From positions 1 through 8,061 of the forward strand of contig JAJZVE010000192.1 of assembly GCA_021845835.1 (NCBI GenBank): a stretch of 8,061 nucleotides of DNA, given 5' to 3'. Every line of letters begins with the position of its first letter. Position 1 is the first letter of the stretch. Below the pieces are notes generated by a model that saw only the letters and a list, made by a program, of their open reading frames with translations, did no database searches and had not been told where the DNA came from. Source of the DNA: Pseudomonadota bacterium. GTDB lineage: Bacteria; Pseudomonadota; Alphaproteobacteria; Acetobacterales; Acetobacteraceae. Below are positions 5,932-8,061 of this stretch, one piece after another. The position numbers were made by a program, and so were the translations under genes.

Positions 5932-7128
5932 ATGCTGCCTTTTCCGACCGACCCCGACCCCGATACCGACAGCGCCGAAACGGGCACCGCGCACAACATC
6001 CCGCCGCTGCCTGCCGTCGCGCCGCAGGAATTGCTGCCGCCGTCGCCGCGGCTGCCCACTGTGGCAGCACCGCCGCGGCGCCGCCGCGCCCTGCGGCTCG
6101 TGCTCACGCTGCTGCTGATCGCCGTGGCCGGTGCCGGCGGCGGGTGGTGGACGCTGCTGCGGCCCTTGCCGGTCGGCATCGTGCATCCCTGGCACGGCGC
6201 GGCGATCGAGGCGGTCTATGCGACCGGGCTGGTGGAGGCGGTCGATACCGCGCGCGTCGGCACTACCGTGGCCGGGCGCATCGACGCGCTGCTGGTGGAC
6301 GAGGGCGACCGGGTACGCCGCGGCCAGGTGCTCGCCCGGCTGGACGACCGCGAGGCGCAGCAGCGGCTGAGCGACGCCAGGGCGCGGCTGGAGCTCGCCG
6401 AGCAGGAGCTGGCGCGCGACCAGGCGCTGCTGCAACGCGGCGTGCGCACGCCGCAGGCCGAGCAGCGATCCCGCGAGGAGCGCGACCGCGCCGCCGCCGG
6501 CGTCGCCGTGGCCGAGAAGGGCCTGCAGGACTTCACGATCGAGAGCCCCCTCGACGGCATCGTGATGACGCGGCCGGTGGAACCCGGGGAGACCGTCGCG
6601 GCCAACGCGGTGCTGTTCACGGTGGCCTCGCCCGCCCGCCTGCGCATCGCCGCCGACGTGGACGAGCGCGACATCCCCCAGGTGCGCATGGGCGCCCGCG
6701 TCGCCATCCGCGCCGACGCCTTTCCGGGCGAGGTGTTCGACGCCAACGTGACCAATATCCGCGGCCAGGGCGACGCCGCCTCGCGCACCTACCGCGTGGA
6801 GGCCGAACTGCCGCGCGACACCAGGCTGATGATGGGCATGACGGTGGACACCAACATCGTCGTGGCGACGCGCGCCGATGCCCTGCTGGTGCCGACCGCC
6901 GCGGTCCGCCACGCGCCGGCGAAAGGCGGGCTGCCGGGCGCGGCCTATGTGTTCCGCGTGCTGCCCGACGGCGTTGCCCGCCGCACGGCCGTGACGCTCG
7001 GCGCCGAAGGGCCGGAGGCCGCCGAGGTGCGGGGAGGACTGGCCGCGGACGCCACGCTGGTCGCCGATCCGCCGGAGAACCTGAAGGACGGCATGCGCGT
7101 CCGGCCGCTGGCGCCGCCGCGCCCGTGA
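5932..7128 (+). CDS. Periplasmic adaptor (membrane fusion protein) of an ABC efflux system, MacA/HlyD-like
   Basis: A 398-residue adaptor that should link an inner-membrane ABC transporter to an outer-membrane channel. Parts in order: a cytoplasmic tail rich in Asp and Pro (1-52, ending in RRRR), one transmembrane helix (about 53-75), a first half-lipoyl region (GTTVAGRIDALLVDEGDRV, 110-128), a short coiled-coil hairpin (about 143-200), the second lipoyl half (FTIESPLDGIV, 201-211), a beta-barrel (about 213-310, with LRIAADVDERDIPQV) and a membrane-proximal domain to the end. The hairpin tip has R162, L166 and T173, close to the R-x3-L-x6-S motif that adaptors use to touch TolC. The start is chosen as ATG 5932; GGAG at 5912 is rather far. 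In-frame ATG 5881 would add 17 residues but has no ribosome site, and a TATATG at 5878 could be a -10 element. The stop overlaps the next gene's GTG. The substrate cannot be told. Confidence 0.88.
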   Translation: MLPFPTDPDPDTDSAETGTAHNIPPLPAVAPQELLPPSPRLPTVAAPPRRRRALRLVLTLLLIAVAGAGGGWWTLLRPLPVGIVHPWHGAAIEAVYATGLVEAVDTARVGTTVAGRIDALLVDEGDRVRRGQVLARLDDREAQQRLSDARARLELAEQELARDQALLQRGVRTPQAEQRSREERDRAAAGVAVAEKGLQDFTIESPLDGIVMTRPVEPGETVAANAVLFTVASPARLRIAADVDERDIPQVRMGARVAIRADAFPGEVFDANVTNIRGQGDAASRTYRVEAELPRDTRLMMGMTVDTNIVVATRADALLVPTAAVRHAPAKGGLPGAAYVFRVLPDGVARRTAVTLGAEGPEAAEVRGGLAADATLVADPPENLKDGMRVRPLAPPRP

Positions 7129-8061
7129 TCCCGCTGGCGCTGCACGTCGCGCTGGCGCATCTGCGCGGACGCAAGCGACAGACCGCGGTCTCGGTGCTCG
7201 GTGTCATGCTGGGGGTCGGCATCTATATCGGCATCTCCGGCATGATGCAGGGCTTCCACACGTACTTCCTGCGCCAACTGGTCGAGAGCAACCCGCATGT
7301 GCTGATCACCGACGAGGTGCGCATCGCCGCGCCGCAGCCGCTGCAGATGCAGCATCCCGCCGCCGCGGTCGCCGTGCGCCGCGTGCTGCCGCGCGACCCG
7401 GTGCGCGGCATCGGCGCCGCCGGCAGCATCGTCGCCGCGCTCGATCGGATGCCGGGGGTCACGGCGGCGCCGATGCTCAGCGGCCAGTTGATCCTGCGCC
7501 GCAGCGGCCGCGACTATGCGGTGAACGCGCTCGGCATCGACCCGGCGCGACAGGGAAAAGTGACCAGCCTCGCACGGGACATGGTGGCCGGCAGCCTGAC
7601 CGCGCTGGCGCGCGAACCGTCCGGCCTGATCCTGGGCCGCAGCCTGGCGGAAAAGATGGGGGTGGCAATCGGCGACAGCGTCGTGGCGCTGGCGACCGGC
7701 GGCGGCGAGACCTCGCTGCGCGTCGTCGGCCTGTATTTCACCGGCCTGGAAGAACAGGACCTGTCGCGCGTCTATGTCAACCTGGTGCGCCAGCAATCCA
7801 TGCAGGCGCGTCCGCGGGTGGTGAACCAGATCGGCATCCGGCTTGCCGACATCACGCGCTCGATCCCGCTCGCGGCGCGCGTGGAGGCGCGCTTCGGCTA
7901 CAAGACGGCGCCGTGGGAGGAAACCTACAGCCGCTTCCTTGACGTGCTGGCGCTGCAGAACTGGATCATCTACTCGACGCTGGGCGCCATCCTGGTGGTC
8001 GCGGGATTCGGCATTTTCAACATCATCTCCACCGTGGTGCTGGAGAAAGCGCGCGACATCG
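7125..8061 (+). CDS. ABC transporter permease, FtsX/LolC/MacB type (partial, runs off right edge)
   Basis: The first 312 codons of an inner-membrane permease. It starts with GTG 7125, overlapping the adaptor's TGA (GTGA), and so is translationally coupled to it; no separate ribosome site is seen. The next methionine, codon 28 (7206), falls inside the first membrane helix, which supports the GTG. The N-terminus has a short amphipathic basic segment (HLRGRKRQ), then TM1 (about 20-41, VLGVMLGVGIYIGISGMM). A periplasmic domain of about 235 residues (42-278) follows, then TM2 (about 280-303), leading into VVLEKARDI, the typical start of the FtsX-like cytoplasmic loop. There is no N-terminal nucleotide-binding domain, unlike MacB itself, so a separate ATPase gene is expected just downstream. 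With the adaptor it forms a tripartite exporter for a lipid, lipoprotein, peptide or drug; which one is not shown. Confidence 0.87.
   Translation, partial: MIPLALHVALAHLRGRKRQTAVSVLGVMLGVGIYIGISGMMQGFHTYFLRQLVESNPHVLITDEVRIAAPQPLQMQHPAAAVAVRRVLPRDPVRGIGAAGSIVAALDRMPGVTAAPMLSGQLILRRSGRDYAVNALGIDPARQGKVTSLARDMVAGSLTALAREPSGLILGRSLAEKMGVAIGDSVVALATGGGETSLRVVGLYFTGLEEQDLSRVYVNLVRQQSMQARPRVVNQIGIRLADITRSIPLAARVEARFGYKTAPWEETYSRFLDVLALQNWIIYSTLGAILVVAGFGIFNIISTVVLEKARDI

Overview
The window is GC-rich (about 70% by eye, around 61% in the first 300 bases), densely coded on both strands, and looks like an alphaproteobacterial chromosome, most likely Rhodospirillales/Acetobacteraceae. That placement is an inference from base composition, from pyrB overlapping a dihydroorotase-like gene that has lost its HxH metal motif, and from the 17 kDa-antigen and LTXXQ protein types. 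No insertion sequence, CRISPR array, tRNA or rRNA gene was recognised.

Layout. Bases 1-301 hold no gene I can name; open frames run through them on both strands. Bases 349-2817 carry three minus-strand genes. In transcription order they are a glycine-zipper (17 kDa antigen type) lipoprotein, a secreted ClpP-fold protein that starts 4 bases after it, and, 116 bases further on, cysteine synthase. Bases 2912-5154 carry pyrB and a pyrC-like gene on the plus strand with an ATGA overlap; a 94-base divergent spacer separates pyrB from the lipoprotein. Bases 5178-5684 hold a minus-strand periplasmic LTXXQ (Spy/CpxP-like) protein that ends tail-to-tail with pyrC. After a 247-base divergent spacer containing an FNR/FixK-type palindrome comes a plus-strand transporter operon: a membrane fusion protein (5932-7128) and, overlapping by GTGA, an FtsX/LolC/MacB-type ABC permease that runs off the right edge.

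Function. PyrB and its partner belong to de novo pyrimidine synthesis. The partner lacks both HxH histidines and the neighbouring substrate arginine, so it is probably a non-catalytic PyrC' (PyrX) subunit that supports the ATCase complex, and a true dihydroorotase should be encoded elsewhere. CysK makes cysteine from O-acetylserine and sulfide. The lipoprotein/ClpP-fold pair and the LTXXQ protein/ABC efflux block are envelope functions. The best leads for a less-described system are the tightly coupled lipoprotein plus ClpP-like secreted protein, and the Met-rich LTXXQ protein divergent from an ABC efflux operon across an FNR/FixK-like site. I do not see clear evidence of a wholly new defence or mobile system.
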